Assembly: GCA_030490835.1 (NCBI GenBank)
Contig: CM059973.1
Span: forward strand, 60,082,008-60,146,007
Source of the DNA: Annona cherimola
Lineage: Eukaryota; Streptophyta; Magnoliopsida; Magnoliales; Annonaceae
Direction: 5' to 3'
DNA: 64,000 nt
Positions 21,921 through 33,927 of the stretch are shown here, in pieces. A program made the translations under genes and the position numbers. Every line of letters begins with the position of its first letter. The first letter of the stretch is position 1. The notes beneath the pieces were generated by a model that saw only the letters and a program-made list of their open reading frames with translations, ran no database searches and was not told the DNA's origin.

Positions 21921-24900
21921 TTGCTCCAATGCAGCGAGCAGCAAAAGGTCCAGTTTGCCACCCATATGTTGAAAGGCAATGCAGCTAAGTGGTGGAATGC
22001 GGTGAAGTTAAGTATCCCTACTTGGCAACAAATGAACTGGGAGAACTTTCTCTTACACTTTAATGAGGCATACTATCTCGAGTCAGTTAGACAACAAAAG
22101 TTGCTAGAGTTTGAGCAACTATATCAAGGAAAATCATCTGTGGCAGAGTATGCAGCAAAATTCATTGCCTTATCCAGATTTGCTCCATGGGTGTTGACAA
22201 ATCCTGCACTTAAAATCCGCAAATTCAGAATGGGGTTACGCCCTTTTATACGACAACAGCTAGCCAGTCACCATTTCCAACAATATTCTGATATTGTGGA
22301 TCGGGCAAGAATGGTGGAAATGGAAGATAATGCAATTCAAGCTTTCCGCCAAGGAAAAAGGCGTGGAGACTCTGCATCAGATAGTGGGGCAAAATCATAT
22401 AAGATGGGCAAGATACAGTATGATGAAAGAAAGGTAGGAGTAAGGCAGTCAATTACCCCATGTCCTACTTGCGGTAAAAATCATCGAGGAGAATGTTGGA
22501 AAGCAACGGGAAAATGCTGGAAGTGTGGGAAAACTGGTCATTCAATTCAGGAATGCACAGGTGAGATCACTTGTTATAAATGTAGACAGCCTGGACATCT
22601 AGCAAGAGACTGCACTCAAAAAGTCGACAACAAACAAACTGGGGAGCGTCAAGCAGTACAAATGAGGTCACCAGCACCACCAGTTCGTGGCCCAGAACAA
22701 CAGAGGCAGAGGACAAATGCTAGGGTGCACGCTATGACCAATGCAGAAGCTCAAACTGCACATGACGATGTTCTCATTGGTACATTGCTTATCCACTCTT
22801 GTCCTGCCAAAGTATTATTTGATTCTGGTACTACGCATTCCTTTATTTCTTGTGCTTTTACTACAAAATATGCAATTGCGCATGAAAGCATGGATATGAT
22901 TGTGAATGTTGAATCCCCGGTACATCGATTAGCAAGTACAGATAGAATTTGCAAAGCCTGCCCAATCAAAATAGGAGAAATGAATTTAGAAGCAGACTTG
23001 ATATTGTTGCCTATGCATGATTTTGATGTGATATTGGGAATGGACTGGTTATCTAAGTGGAGAGCGATAATAGATTGTGGTGATCGAAAAATTATTTTTA
23101 AAATGTCCAAGTCGATAGAGGTGGTTGCAGATAAATCTCAGCAGGTGAAAATCATTTCTGCCATGAAAGCTGTTAAGTCGATAAACAAAGGATGTCAGAC
23201 ATTTTTGGCTTCGGTAGTTGATATAAACAGAGAAACTTTACCTCTTGAAGAGATAACAATAGTAAAAGAATTTCCTGATATTTTTCCTATTGAGTTGTCA
23301 GAATTGCCCCCTCAGAGAGAAATAGAATTTACAATAGATATAGTGCCTGGGGTACTTCCAATTTCTAAACAACCTTATAGAATGGCCCCAACAGAAATGG
23401 CAGAATTAAAAACACAGCTGGAAGAATTATTAGATAAGGGTTTTATACGACCAAGTGTGTCACCTTGGGGAGCGCCGGTTCTGTTTGTGAAAAAGAAAGA
23501 TGGTAGTTTGAGATTGTGCATTGATTATAGAGAACTGAATAAGGTGACTATTAAAAATAAATACCCTTTACCTCGAATAGATGATTTATTTGATCAACTA
23601 CAAGGGGCAACTATATTCTCTAAAATTGATTTACAGTCGGGATATCATCAATTGAGGATTAAAGAAGAAGATATACAGAAAACTGCTTTTCGAACTCGGT
23701 ATGGACATTATGAATTTTTGGTAATGCCATTCGGGTTAACAAATGCACCAGCTGCCTTTATGGATTTAATGCAAAGAGTGTTCAGACCCTATTTGGATAA
23801 ATTTGTGGTCATATTCATAGATGACATTCTCATTTATTCAAAAACAAAGGATGATCATGTTGAACACCTTAGAATGGTATTGCAAACTTTGAGGGAGAAC
23901 AAATTATATGCAAAATTGAAGAAATGCGAGTTTTGGATGCATAGTGTTCCATTTTTGGGGCATATTGTTACAGCAGAAGGTATTATGGTTGATCCTGCTA
24001 AGGTCGAGGCAGTGGTGAATTGGCCAAGGCCGACAAATGTCACAGAGATACGTAGCTTTCTTGGTCTTGCGGGGTATTATCGCAGATTCGTAGAAGATTT
24101 CTCTCGGATATGTACTCCTCTCACAAAGCTAATAAGAAAGGGGGTAAAATTTCAATGGACTGATGATTGTGAAAATAGTTTTCAAGAACTCAAGCAGAGA
24201 TTAGTGAAGGCACCAGTTTTAACTACCCCTACTAGCGGTGGAGGATTTGTTATTTATAGCGATGCTTCTAAAAAGGGTCTTGGTTGTGTATTAATGCAGA
24301 ATGGGAAGGTGATTGCATATGCTTCACGACAGTTGAAACCTTATGAACAGAATTATCCCACTCATGATTTGGAACTAGCTGCAGTAGTATTTGCTTTGAA
24401 AATTTGGAGGCATTATCTTTATGGGGAACAATGTGATATTTATACAGATCACAAGAGCTTGAAATATATTTTCACTCGAAAACAGTTGAATATGAGGCAA
24501 AGAAGATGGTTAGAATTACTGAAAGATTATGATTTGAATATCCAATATCACCCAGGGAAAGCAAATATAGTAGCTGATGCTTTAAGCAGAAAGTCAAATA
24601 GCAATTTAGCTACTTTAATTACAGATCAGGAGGAGTTAATTAATGACATGCGAAAGTTGTCATTAGAAGTTTGCCCCAAAGAGTTAGTGTATCAGTTATA
24701 TCAATTACAAGTGAAGCCTTCTCTATTTGAACAGATCAAAGAAAGACAAAGAACAGATGAAAAAATTATAAGGATAAAGGAGAAAGTGGCAGAAGGGACT
24801 ATGGAAGGATTCACAGTTGAGGATGAGGGCACCGTCAGATATAAAGGAAGGTTGTGTGTACCTGAGGCGGTAGAACTAAAAAGACAAATTTTAGAAGAAG

Positions 24901-26150
24901 CTCATTACTCACTATACACCATACACCCAGGGAGTACAAAGATGTATGAAGATCTTAAAAGAAATTTTTGGTGGATGGGTATGAAGAAAATGATAGCAGA
25001 ATTTGTAGCACAATGCCTAACATGCCAACAAGTTAAAGCCGAACATCAAAAGCCAGCAGGATTATTACAACAAATGGAAATACCAGAATGGAAGTGGGAT
25101 GAAATCACTATGGATTTTATTGAGGGGTTACCAAGGACTGCTACAGGAAATAATTCTATTTGGGTAATTGTGGATAGATTAACAAAGGTCGCACATTTCT
25201 TACCAATCAAAACCAGTAATTCTGCAGAAAAGTTAGCCAACCTGTATTGTAAAGAAATAGTTCGGTTGCATGGAATTCCCAAGGCAATTATTTCCGACCG
25301 AGATACTATATTTACTTCAAAGTTTTGGCGCAGTTTAAATCAGACAATGGGGACAAAATTGAAATTTAGTACAGCATTTCATCCACAAACAGATGGGCAG
25401 ACTGAAAGACTAAATCAAGTAGTCGAGGATATGTTGAGAATGTGTATAATAGATTTCGGAAATGGTTGGGATAAATATATGGCTTTAGTGGAATTTGCAT
25501 ATAATAACAGTTATCATGCTAGCATTAAAATGTCTCCTTATGAAGCTTTATATGGGAAACCTTGCAGAATACCCTTAAATTGGGATGAGGTTGGAGAAAG
25601 AAGATTGATCGGGCCAGATATTGTGCAAGAAACTGCAGATAAAGTGAAGTTAATCAGAGAAAGATTGCTTACTGCCCAAAGTAGACAAAAAAGTTATGCA
25701 GATCTCAGGCGGAGAGAATTAGAATTTTCCATAGGTGATAAGGTGTTTGTAAAAATATCACCTATGAAAGGAGTTATGAGATTTGGCAAAAAGGGAAAGC
25801 TCAGTCCTCGTTATATTGGACCATATGAAGTTTTAGAGAAAGTCGGAGCAGTGGCATATCGAATAGCACTACCACCCTCATTGGCTGCAGTGCATAATGT
25901 GTTTCACATTTCTATGTTGAGAAAATATGTGTCAGATCCTTCCCATGTGCTCACAGCAGATCGATTGCCAATCTCAGATAAGTTAATATATGAAGAAAAT
26001 CCAATCAAGATAATAGATTCTAAAGAGCAACAGTTGCGGAAAAGATTGATAAAGTATGTCAAAGTGCAATGGAGCAATCATGGAGAATCGGAAGCTACGT
26101 GGGAGCTTGAAGAAAATATCAAACAAAAGTATCCATTTTTGTTTGATTAA
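21921..26150 (+). CDS. gag-pol: Gag (C-terminal) and Pol polyprotein of G2
   Basis: 1409 codons from the first ATG after the TGA; the frame is open from 21864, so the ATG is not the native start. Residues 1-175 are the gag core; zinc knuckles [14 protein letters not shown] (199-212) and [14 protein letters not shown] (218-231) bind RNA. Aspartic protease has DSG at 301-303 and ILGMDW at 371-376. RT spans about 487-690, with catalytic Asp at KID (570) and FIDD (632-635). RNase H has DASKK (781-785) and TDHKSL (842-847). Integrase has the HHCC zinc site (H994, H1002, C1032, C1035) and a D-D-E triad near 1065, 1126 and 1162. A GPY module is at 1300-1302, and the C-terminal 50 residues, ending [14 protein letters not shown], resemble a chromodomain. 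All catalytic residues checked are present. Confidence 0.93.
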   Translation: MLQCSEQQKVQFATHMLKGNAAKWWNAVKLSIPTWQQMNWENFLLHFNEAYYLESVRQQKLLEFEQLYQGKSSVAEYAAKFIALSRFAPWVLTNPALKIRKFRMGLRPFIRQQLASHHFQQYSDIVDRARMVEMEDNAIQAFRQGKRRGDSASDSGAKSYKMGKIQYDERKVGVRQSITPCPTCGKNHRGECWKATGKCWKCGKTGHSIQECTGEITCYKCRQPGHLARDCTQKVDNKQTGERQAVQMRSPAPPVRGPEQQRQRTNARVHAMTNAEAQTAHDDVLIGTLLIHSCPAKVLFDSGTTHSFISCAFTTKYAIAHESMDMIVNVESPVHRLASTDRICKACPIKIGEMNLEADLILLPMHDFDVILGMDWLSKWRAIIDCGDRKIIFKMSKSIEVVADKSQQVKIISAMKAVKSINKGCQTFLASVVDINRETLPLEEITIVKEFPDIFPIELSELPPQREIEFTIDIVPGVLPISKQPYRMAPTEMAELKTQLEELLDKGFIRPSVSPWGAPVLFVKKKDGSLRLCIDYRELNKVTIKNKYPLPRIDDLFDQLQGATIFSKIDLQSGYHQLRIKEEDIQKTAFRTRYGHYEFLVMPFGLTNAPAAFMDLMQRVFRPYLDKFVVIFIDDILIYSKTKDDHVEHLRMVLQTLRENKLYAKLKKCEFWMHSVPFLGHIVTAEGIMVDPAKVEAVVNWPRPTNVTEIRSFLGLAGYYRRFVEDFSRICTPLTKLIRKGVKFQWTDDCENSFQELKQRLVKAPVLTTPTSGGGFVIYSDASKKGLGCVLMQNGKVIAYASRQLKPYEQNYPTHDLELAAVVFALKIWRHYLYGEQCDIYTDHKSLKYIFTRKQLNMRQRRWLELLKDYDLNIQYHPGKANIVADALSRKSNSNLATLITDQEELINDMRKLSLEVCPKELVYQLYQLQVKPSLFEQIKERQRTDEKIIRIKEKVAEGTMEGFTVEDEGTVRYKGRLCVPEAVELKRQILEEAHYSLYTIHPGSTKMYEDLKRNFWWMGMKKMIAEFVAQCLTCQQVKAEHQKPAGLLQQMEIPEWKWDEITMDFIEGLPRTATGNNSIWVIVDRLTKVAHFLPIKTSNSAEKLANLYCKEIVRLHGIPKAIISDRDTIFTSKFWRSLNQTMGTKLKFSTAFHPQTDGQTERLNQVVEDMLRMCIIDFGNGWDKYMALVEFAYNNSYHASIKMSPYEALYGKPCRIPLNWDEVGERRLIGPDIVQETADKVKLIRERLLTAQSRQKSYADLRRRELEFSIGDKVFVKISPMKGVMRFGKKGKLSPRYIGPYEVLEKVGAVAYRIALPPSLAAVHNVFHISMLRKYVSDPSHVLTADRLPISDKLIYEENPIKIIDSKEQQLRKRLIKYVKVQWSNHGESEATWELEENIKQKYPFLFD

Positions 26151-26172
26151 GTTTCGAGGACGAAACTTTTAT

Positions 26173-26185
26173 AAGGGGGGGAGAA
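26173..26185 (+). other. Polypurine tract of G2
   Basis: AAGGGGGGGAGAA immediately before the 3' LTR start TGTAATAGCC. It follows the pol stop and the motif GTTTCGAGGACGAAAC, which also recurs in L1. Confidence 0.9.
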
Positions 26186-27397
26186 TGTAATAGCCATCGT
26201 CATTCGGCGCAGTATTCAGCGCCGTTTATTTTATTTATTTATTTATTTTTGTTTTATTAGGCGCTGTTATGGAAACTGTTTTATTAGGCACCGTTATGGA
26301 AACGGTGGGATTAATGGGTCATGCGCGTTCAATTAACCCCAGCCATGGATTAGTATAAAAGGCGCAGACGAGAATGAGTTTTCGCGAAGAAGAAAAATCG
26401 CAGAGACAGAGAGATCGCAGAGACAGAGAGACGAAGGAAGAAGAAAAAAATTTTGAAGGTAAGCTGCGTCGAACCATTTTCTCTGTTAATCTCATTCATT
26501 CTATGTTATACGCAAGTTATTTCATAGATCTAAACCATTCACGACAATTCTAGCATGACTAATTAGTCACAGGAGTATTATCAAAATGTTTAATGTTGAA
26601 ATTTTACTTATTTAAATGAGAAGTACCAAATAAAGGGTATGAAATGATATATGATGAAATAAACGCACTTCTGAGCATAATTAGATAATTGTGACCATAC
26701 AATAACAAGATAATTATATCATTAGCTTGCCCGCAAAATTTTAGATTGATCAGACTTATAGATTTTTAGATATAGCGATTTTATACATGATATAGAGTGG
26801 TAAATATGTATTTTAAGAGAAAAACACAAAAAAAAAATTTACAGGAAAATATAGATGCAAAACAAATAATCTGAACCATTACAAACATTATTTGAGATAT
26901 TTTACAGTATATGTGATGAATTAATTTTGTTAAAAATTAGTTTATATGGCTATTTGAAGTGATATTTAATATTAACCTTTTATTAAACCCTTTATATTAA
27001 ATCTGATGATAGAGATGTTATTTTACAAAAATGGACCGTCCAGATTATAAAACATAATTTTATAAGCTTACCCTTAAAATTTCAGAACAAACAGATATGT
27101 ATATTGAGAGATATAAGCCATTTTATTCAGAAAATATGGACCGTTGAAAATAAATAAATAAATAAATAAACTTCTGGACCAGTGGGCTAAGCCCATCTGA
27201 ACAGGCCCAGTGAGTCAGAAGCCCATAAATCAAGCTTAAGCCCACAGAAACGAAAGCCCAATAGCTTAACCCACTTAAACAGAGCCGGCCCACTATCCAG
27301 TCTGGCCCAACTTCCAACAAAGGACCCAGCCCGCTAACCTGGCCCACTGTTCCGGCTCGACAGCAGCAGCAGCCCACCGGCGACCGGTCGGCCGGCG

Positions 27398-27441
<44 letters not shown>

Positions 27442-28716
27442 GAAGAAAGAAAAATACAAAAAAAAAATTATGAAAAATACCAAGAAAATTAAATTCAATA
27501 TTTAGAAGCTTAAATGAGTTTAAAATTATAAATTTATGAAAAAAATGAAAGTTTATGAAGGTATGATAAATAGAAAATAGATAAATAAATATATATAAAT
27601 TATAAAAATATGAGAAAAATTAAAGGAAAATATCTAAAGAAGTATAAGTCCAAAATTATTTTTACATATAAAAATAAAGTTGTTTAAAAGTAAATTAATA
27701 TAAGAATAAATAGAAGAAAATAGGATTTTGACCGATTAAAATTATGAGAAATTTTGAGAAAGTTATAAATGGAATTTTAAATAATATTTGTGAAAATCAA
27801 AGTGAAATAATAAACATATTGTGATGAAAATTAGGAAAAGAGACTTGAGGCTACTACAAAAAAATTGGAAAAAGAGGATTTTTAAAGTCTACTCAGAGGT
27901 AAGTAAACTTTTACCAAAGCATGTCTTTGAAAATATTATGTGAATATTATGATTTGCTATGAAATGTGATTATTTATTTCTTTCAAATTTGTTTATTCAA
28001 AAATGAGCATTATTATTTCAAACTCATGTTTAGTAGTGAATTTAAGTGGTGCATCAATTAAAATTCATGAGTATGATGCATAATTGCATATTTGGGTTTG
28101 CTAAGGAGTAAAGTAGTATGGTAGTACCTGGGTAGCGACCTCAGGACTACCAAAGGAGATGATTTAGCTCACGAATGTGTAGCACGGCTGCACGCGAGCA
28201 CAAGTAGATGACAATACCCCCAGTACGAATGCATGATTTAAAATTGACATATCTGTGCACATTTATCAAGATGTTTTTTTTTTATTACAGTTTATTGTGC
28301 ATAAAAGACAGTATAGATATTGTATTTGTAAAAAAAAATATACATGATTGAAAATGAATTTTTTTAAAAAATACATGTTTACTTACTGAGCTTTCAGCTT
28401 ACATAGTTTTGTTTTCAGTGGAAAAACAGGGATACAATGCTATACTAGAGCCTTTATCAACATGGGGAAAAGGCGAACCTAGTAGAGGAAAAGACAAAGA
28501 AGTTTAAAATTTTATTGAAATTTCCTTATAATGCATGGTTATTTTGATTTTAGACATTGAAAATTGTATATTAACTCCTTAAGGAGCAAACTTGAGATGT
28601 AATAGTTAAAATGTTTATGATTTTGCACCTTGGTATCTATTTCCATCTTGGGAGATCTTATTTTAGCTTTGACATAGTAGACCCCATTCCCAACACCTCA
28701 AGGGTGGGGTGTTACA
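26186..28716 (+). repeat. G2 3' LTR, 2531 bp
   Basis: Same ends as the 5' LTR; 8 bp longer, partly from a longer poly-A run (27401-27432). Differences seen include GCGCCG to GCGCTG in the U3 repeat and CTCACA to CTTACA in hairpin 2, the latter still able to form a G-U pair. Confidence 0.95.
26354..26361 (+). promoter_or_regulatory. TATA box in G2 3' LTR
   Basis: TATAAAAG identical to the 5' LTR box; could drive read-out into flanking LINE-C sequence. Confidence 0.6.
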
Positions 28717-28721
28717 TATGG

Positions 28722-30052
28722 ACTGACAAAAAGCTAATTTAGGCTGGCCTTCTCCCCAAGGATATATCTGATGATGTGAAGGTTAAAAATTTTATCAAAT
28801 GGGAGACCAGAGAATGAAATGTTGGTTTGGTAAATTTTGTTATTAGAGAACATGGGTAGGATAGTGTGAGATGGATTCCCATCTTAAATAGCGAAGCGGT
28901 AGACCACATATTTTGGAATGAGGAGAAAAATAGATGCTTCGGTGTCAAATGTGCAAACGAATTATTATGCAACTCTGACATGAGGAATCAGGAGAACAAC
29001 ATCTCCTTAAACTCATCTCAATTGGAGATCTGAAAGTTGATATGGAAAATAAAGCTGCACCCAAAACTATTGATATTTGGCTGGAGACTTATTAAAGATA
29101 CATTGCCCACAAAATCCAATCTCTAGAAGAGAGGAATCCATACTGCCAACAGGTATGAGCTGTGCTTGAATGCTATAGAAGATTTGTTACGCAAATTTTC
29201 TCTTTGCTAAAAAATAAGCGAGAGCTTAGATGCATAGTTGGTCAAGAAGGTTTAGAAGAAAAATGTGAACAATACCATCGATCTATTCTGTCTTTTCACC
29301 AAATTAGACCTACAATAAATGTTCAGATTCTTCCTTGTCTTGTGTTGGACATCCTAGCAAATCAGAAACTACACTACATGGGTGAGAAACTACATGTGCA
29401 TGCTAACATCACTGATTGGTCCAATAGGTACATCATTAGTTTGATTGTTCTTGCATGTTGCAGAAATGATAGCTACATAGACAAATAACTCAACTCAAAT
29501 GGGTACCTCCTCCCTGTGGAAAGCTGAAGCTTAATGTGGGGAAGAACGGTATGGAGAAGATCTCTACAGTGGGAGCAATTCTCAGAAATTTTGAAGCAGA
29601 GCTAGTTGTTGTCAATCACTGGACATGGAAAGGTGACCCTTTGTGGATTGAGGCATATGCAATGTTCTTTGGAATTAATTGGTTAAGTCAGCTCAACTTT
29701 AGACATATCATTTGCGAAATTGATTCCCTTCTCCTATACAACATGTTATTAAAGGAAGAAATAATTCTATCCCGCATTTCGTATCTTGTTGAGAAAATTA
29801 AATATCTTAGCAGATGTTTTAACAGCCATGAATTTATGCATGTATAATGTATAGGTAACTATGCAACTTATAACACTGTAGAGATAGCTCTATGTATGGG
29901 TTGTCGGATCCACACATGGTGGGACCAATTTTCTTAATGTATTTGGGAAGCGACATGTATAGGTACAGATTTTTTGGTAATCAATGTGTGGTCCTTACAC
30001 CCTCTATTTAGTTGAAGAGCTGTTGGAGCCATACACCTTTTGATATCAAAAA
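28722..30052 (+). pseudogene. LINE-C C-terminal remnant: zinc-binding region and RNase H
   Basis: Continues LINE-C after G2. Near 29050-29130 a frame reads KLLIFGWRLIKDTLPTKSNL, the zf-RVT-type block of plant LINEs. At 29530-29847 a frame with STVGAILRNFEAELVVV, IEAYAMFFGINW and ICEIDSLLLYNML matches the RNase H-like domain of plant LINEs; the acidic residues in AEA/IEA and CEID positions are visible. Stops divide the region. It ends at an A-rich tail ATATCAAAAAAA near 30052. Confidence 0.75.
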
Positions 30053-30066
30053 AATATTGATGAAAA

Positions 30067-31038
30067 ATATGATGAAAAATAAGATGAAATAATGAACATG
30101 TTGTGATAAAAATTAGGGAGAGAGACTTGAGGCTACTTCAAGACATTGGAGAAAGGTGATTTAAATCTTACTTAGAGGTAAGTAAATTTTTACCAATGCA
30201 CTAAGTAAATTTTTACCAATGCATGACTTTGAAAATAATATATTGAATATTATGATTCACTATGAAGTGTGATTATTTATTAAGTTTGGAAAACTTTCTT
30301 TCAAGTTGATTTATTCAAGTATGTGTATGACTATTTCAAAATATTCATAACCATGCTAAGCCATAAATCTAAGTAGTGCATTGGTTAAAATGTATGAGAA
30401 TGATGCATATTTGAAGTTTGAACTTACTGTTAAGTGGTAAAGCAATTTGATAGTACTTAGGTAGTGATCTCAAGACTACAAAAGAAAATGAATCAGCTAA
30501 CGAATGTGTAGTAGGACTGCACATGAGCATGGCTACAACACGAATGCATGATTTAGAATGGAAATATCCATATACATGCATAAAGATGTTTAATTTTCAT
30601 TCATTAGAGTTTGTTATATATAAAAGAAAATATAGATGTTATATATTTTTTTTTAAATCAAAATGATTGCAAAAATGAATTAAAAAATTATTTATTTACT
30701 GAGCTTCTAGCTCACACAGTTTTATTTTAGCGGAAACACAGGGATATAATGCTAAACTAGAGCCTCTATCAATATGAGATAAATGTAAAACTAGAATAAC
30801 AAAGGACAAAAAAGTTTAGTTTTTATGAAAATTATTTTATAATGCTTATTTGTATTAATGATGGACACCAAATATGTATAATGACTCTATGAGTAATAGA
30901 CTTGAGATGTACTAGTTAAATTTATATACTTTTGCATCTTGGTATCTATTTCCATCTTGAGAGATTTTATTTATCATAGTATTCTTAGCATTAACTTAGT
31001 TGACCCTATTTGTGGTACCTAGAGGGTGGGGTGTTATA
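30067..31038 (+). repeat. G1 5' LTR, second part
   Basis: Aligns with the last 980 bp of the G2 LTR, including the splice donor (30178), hairpin 1 (30452) and hairpin 2 (30700-30714), and ends GGGGTGTTATA where G2 has GGGGTGTTACA. Confidence 0.85.
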
Positions 31039-31056
31039 GGTGGAATTAGAGCAAAG
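31039..31056 (+). other. Decayed primer-binding site of G1
   Basis: GGTGGAATTAGAGCAAAG corresponds to the G2 primer site with several substitutions. Confidence 0.6.
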
Positions 31057-31175
31057 TTGAAATACATCACAAGGGCAAAACCTTGATATTAGACTTAGTA
31101 AGTGAAAAACTAAAGTAAGCTTAGTAATCATTAGTAATTACAAGCAGTAAGTGTTTTCAGGATATAGGAGGTATG

Positions 31176-31539
31176 ATGCCCCCCAAATGTAAGTACAAAG
31201 GTGGACGTGCAACAACATTGAAGCAAAAGCAAGAACAAACGCTTATCGGAGAATCTGGGCATTTCAGATTAACTAAGGAAAGCATGTAGAGAAGGAACCG
31301 ATAAAATATTCTGATAAAGAAAATAAAGAGGTACCTACAACAAATTCTGAAGAAAATTTAGGAGGAAACTCATAAGAAAGTCAAGAAAGCAATAAAAGAA
31401 TGAGCTTAAAATTCAAATCAATAGTGACGATGATGAGGTTGAACTCTTAGAAATAGAGCATAAATTAATAGAAATGAAACTTAGTGGTCCTAAGCTTTAC
31501 AACTCTTCTAGCGATGATGATGTAAACTTATCGGATTAG
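31176..31539 (+). pseudogene. G1 copy of the acidic accessory ORF
   Basis: Aligns with 20946-21317 of G2: MPPKCKYKGGRA-type start, acidic middle, and the SGPKLYNSSSDDDVNLSD-type end before TAG. A one-base shift near 31210 and other changes break it. The internal TAA after GGNS is in the same place as in G2. Confidence 0.6.
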
Positions 31540-31751
31540 GCTAAAGTTTTTTATTTTCTAAGAATATTATAACCGTTTGATGCTTTGGATAGTATTCTCT
31601 TTTAACTCATCACATGAGTAAGAAATTATTTAGAAGTTATGGAAATATGAAAACATATCTCTTGAAAATTTAAGTGTTGTAATATCAATTATGTTGTAAT
31701 ATAATTCTATCAAAAATAGGCTTAAGATTAATGATATAATATAAGAAGGAG

Positions 31752-32137
31752 ATGCCGCCTAAAGAGAATAAAGGAAAGTAAGTGGTGGTGGATGAACCAC
31801 TTTTTTGATTAAAAATAGGACCCATAAGTTGGTGAGAGGCAAATTGGTCAATGGATTCATACTAGAATCCTCAAGCAGTGAGGATTCTTCTTCAACACAC
31901 ACAAATGGCCACTTAGGGCATAATAACAACCCCAAAAATAAAGCTGCTAGGACATCAAATGCAGGATGGACATAAGGAGTTACAAACTTCAATGCTCAGG
32001 TAATAGGTACGATACTAAGTGCATTGCAAATTATGGAGTGAACAATAGCCCAATAGGTTCCAAAAAACCCACCAATCGGGGGGATGCGCCAAGGGATGTT
32101 AGGGAAGCTGATGTCCATAGAAGAGTTATGAATGATT
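31752..32137 (+). pseudogene. gag: G1 gag N-terminal remnant, interrupted by T1
   Basis: Starts at an ATG matching the G2 gag start, then has a stop after about ten codons and several shifts. The conserved ADVHRRVMND block is readable near 32105-32135, after which solo LTR T1 has inserted. Confidence 0.7.
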
Positions 32138-33927
32138 TGTTGGGTCCCGAATAGATGGCAAAACCCAAGAGGGGAGGGGTGAATTGGGTTCTTAAAAATT
32201 TCTTTGGTAACTTAAAAACTTAACCCCTTGTAGAATTAATCCCCTTGAATGAAGAAACTGAATGGAAAGCAAAGTAATAAAGAAAGCAGAAATAAAAGCA
32301 AGTAGACAAGGATTTTATAGTGGTTCGGGCAACCTCCCTACTCCACTCTTCCAAGCTCACACACCTTGTGACTTGGGTTCCACTATTGTATTCTCTCAAT
32401 ACAATTAGAGCCTCTTGCTCTCTTCTAGATTCAAAGCTCTAGGGGGCATCAACAACTAGAGCCACTTGCTCTCTTCTAGATTCTAGCTCTAGGGGGCATC
32501 AACAACTAGCACAAGTAGGTGATGAGTCACACTCCAATCACACACTACTTTGCTATCACTTGATCTTAGCTACCCAAGCTAAATCAAGTTCAATACAAAC
32601 AAATAATCAATGAAAGTAAACTACACTTTACAGGTGTGTAGAAACGATTTAGCGCAGGGAAGAACTTGTAGATGATGGCTTCGAAGTTTCTGAATGTAGC
32701 TCTTGCAACTTGAAGCACAATTCTTCCTCTCTTGATTGACTTGATCACTTTAATGCTTTTGTAGATAGGAGTTATGCTCACTTAGTGTTTTTCAACTACT
32801 TCCCTCGTCCACCATGAATGCTATTTATAATTTTGGAGGGAATCCGAACGTTAGAAGGTAGGTGGCGCGCATTTAATGCGCCAACGTTCGAATTAATTCC
32901 GACCGTTGCGACCCAAGTCGCAGGTGGAGTCGACTTCGGATGCGACTTCGCCCAAGTCGCAGATGGAGTCGACTTCGGGTGCGACTTCGCTTCTCCGTCG
33001 CAACTTCAAGTTCCAGTCAGGGTCGACTTGGGTTCACGACTTGACCCAAGTCGCCGGTGGAGTCGACTTCGTGTACGACTTCACCCAAGTCGCTGACGGA
33101 GTCGACTTCGGGTGCGACTTCGCCTTGTCAGTTGATTTTCTGAACTCCGGAACTTTGGAAATCTTTCTCTTTTGTTTAGTCTTCTTCATGCCTTTAGTTC
33201 TTTTGTATTACTTTCTGAATCCTTGTGCCTTGATTGTATTAGCTCCATGATTTGCAATCCTTAGAAGCTTGACTTTGCTTCTTCTTGGTTTTGCTTGATA
33301 CTTTGAATCATTGGAGAACTTGCTTGCTTTGGAGACTTGAATGTTTGAAGCAAGCTTATGTCTTTTGCCTTTAATTTGATAGATTTGTTCTTCATTTTGA
33401 GTCCTTGGACTTGATAGGCTTGACTTGATCTTGATCATGCTTGAATCTTTTGAGCCTAGAGTGAAGAAGTCCTTTGAATGATTTGAAACTGCAGCTTTGA
33501 TCTTTGACAAACTCAAGTCGCGCTTGGGGTCGACTTCGTCCCCGACTTCACCTAAGTCGCACATGGAGTCGACTTGGCCTGCGACTTGGCAGCTCCGTGT
33601 CCCAATTTTCAACTCTGGAAGAAATTGCACGACTGAAGTCGATAGCGAGGTCGACTTCGTCTGCGACTTGGCTACCCAAGTCGCATGTGGAGTCGACTTG
33701 ACCCGCGACTTCACTTGGTCTTCTTCCCATTTCAGCTCTGGACGTTCTGCATGTTTGAAGTCGATCTTGGAGTCGACTTGGGGATCGACTTGGCCTTCCT
33801 AACTTGATTTTCTTCAAATGTATATTCCTTAAACATTTCACAAACTTGTTAGTAGCCAAGACATACTCAAATTGATTTGTTAATCATCAAAATATGGATT
33901 TAGCTAGTTTTCCACATATTTCCAACA
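32138..33927 (-). mobile_element. T1: solo LTR of the T family, 1790 bp
   Basis: TGTTGGGTCCCG at left, TTTCCAACA at right, flanked by TGATT at 32133-32137 and 33928-33932; removing it rejoins the gag sequence of G1. No primer site, polypurine tract or second LTR, so it is a solo LTR. Orientation: minus-strand TATAAATAG at 32821-32829 and a pyrimidine-rich end matching the right end of T2 put the 5' end at the right. The U3 holds arrays built on AGTCGACTT and GCGACTT at about 32905-33125 and 33515-33795. Frames across the arrays are low-complexity and not credible proteins. Confidence 0.9.

Larger units (their letters stand above)
18295..28716 (+). mobile_element. G2: young, near-intact Ty3/gypsy chromovirus-type retrotransposon
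   Basis: Complete structure: LTRs 18295-20817 and 26186-28716, target-site duplication TATGG at 18290-18294 and 28717-28721, Met-tRNA primer site, accessory frame, gag, pol with chromodomain-like end, polypurine tract. LTR ends are TGTAATAGCC and GGGGTGTTACA. By eye the LTRs differ by about a dozen substitutions and a few small indels over 2.5 kb, near 0.5 percent, so insertion is recent. Domain order PR-RT-RH-INT-chromodomain and long LTRs suit the Tekay/Del group of chromoviruses (inference). It lies inside LINE-C. One in-frame TGA in gag and one TAA in the accessory frame are the visible defects. Confidence 0.95.
16324..30052 (+). mobile_element. LINE-C: 5'-truncated LINE split by G2
   Basis: LINE sequence at 16324-18294 continues at 28722-30052 once G2 is removed. 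Order: end of endonuclease/linker, RT, zinc-binding region, RNase H, then an A-rich end. It is inserted into the G1 5' LTR; flanking AATATTTGTGAAA (16311-16323) and AATATTGATGAAAA (30053-30066) look like an imperfect target-site duplication of LINE length. The endonuclease is missing, as in typical 5'-truncated copies. Confidence 0.8.

Noticed and set aside
33208..33714. 168-codon minus-strand frame in T1 and similar frames in T2
   Set aside because: Open in several frames at once because of the short GTCGAC repeats; composition is repeat-driven.
32138..33927. Helitron or DNA transposon
   Set aside because: TG...CA ends, 5-bp duplication and TATA box fit a solo LTR better.
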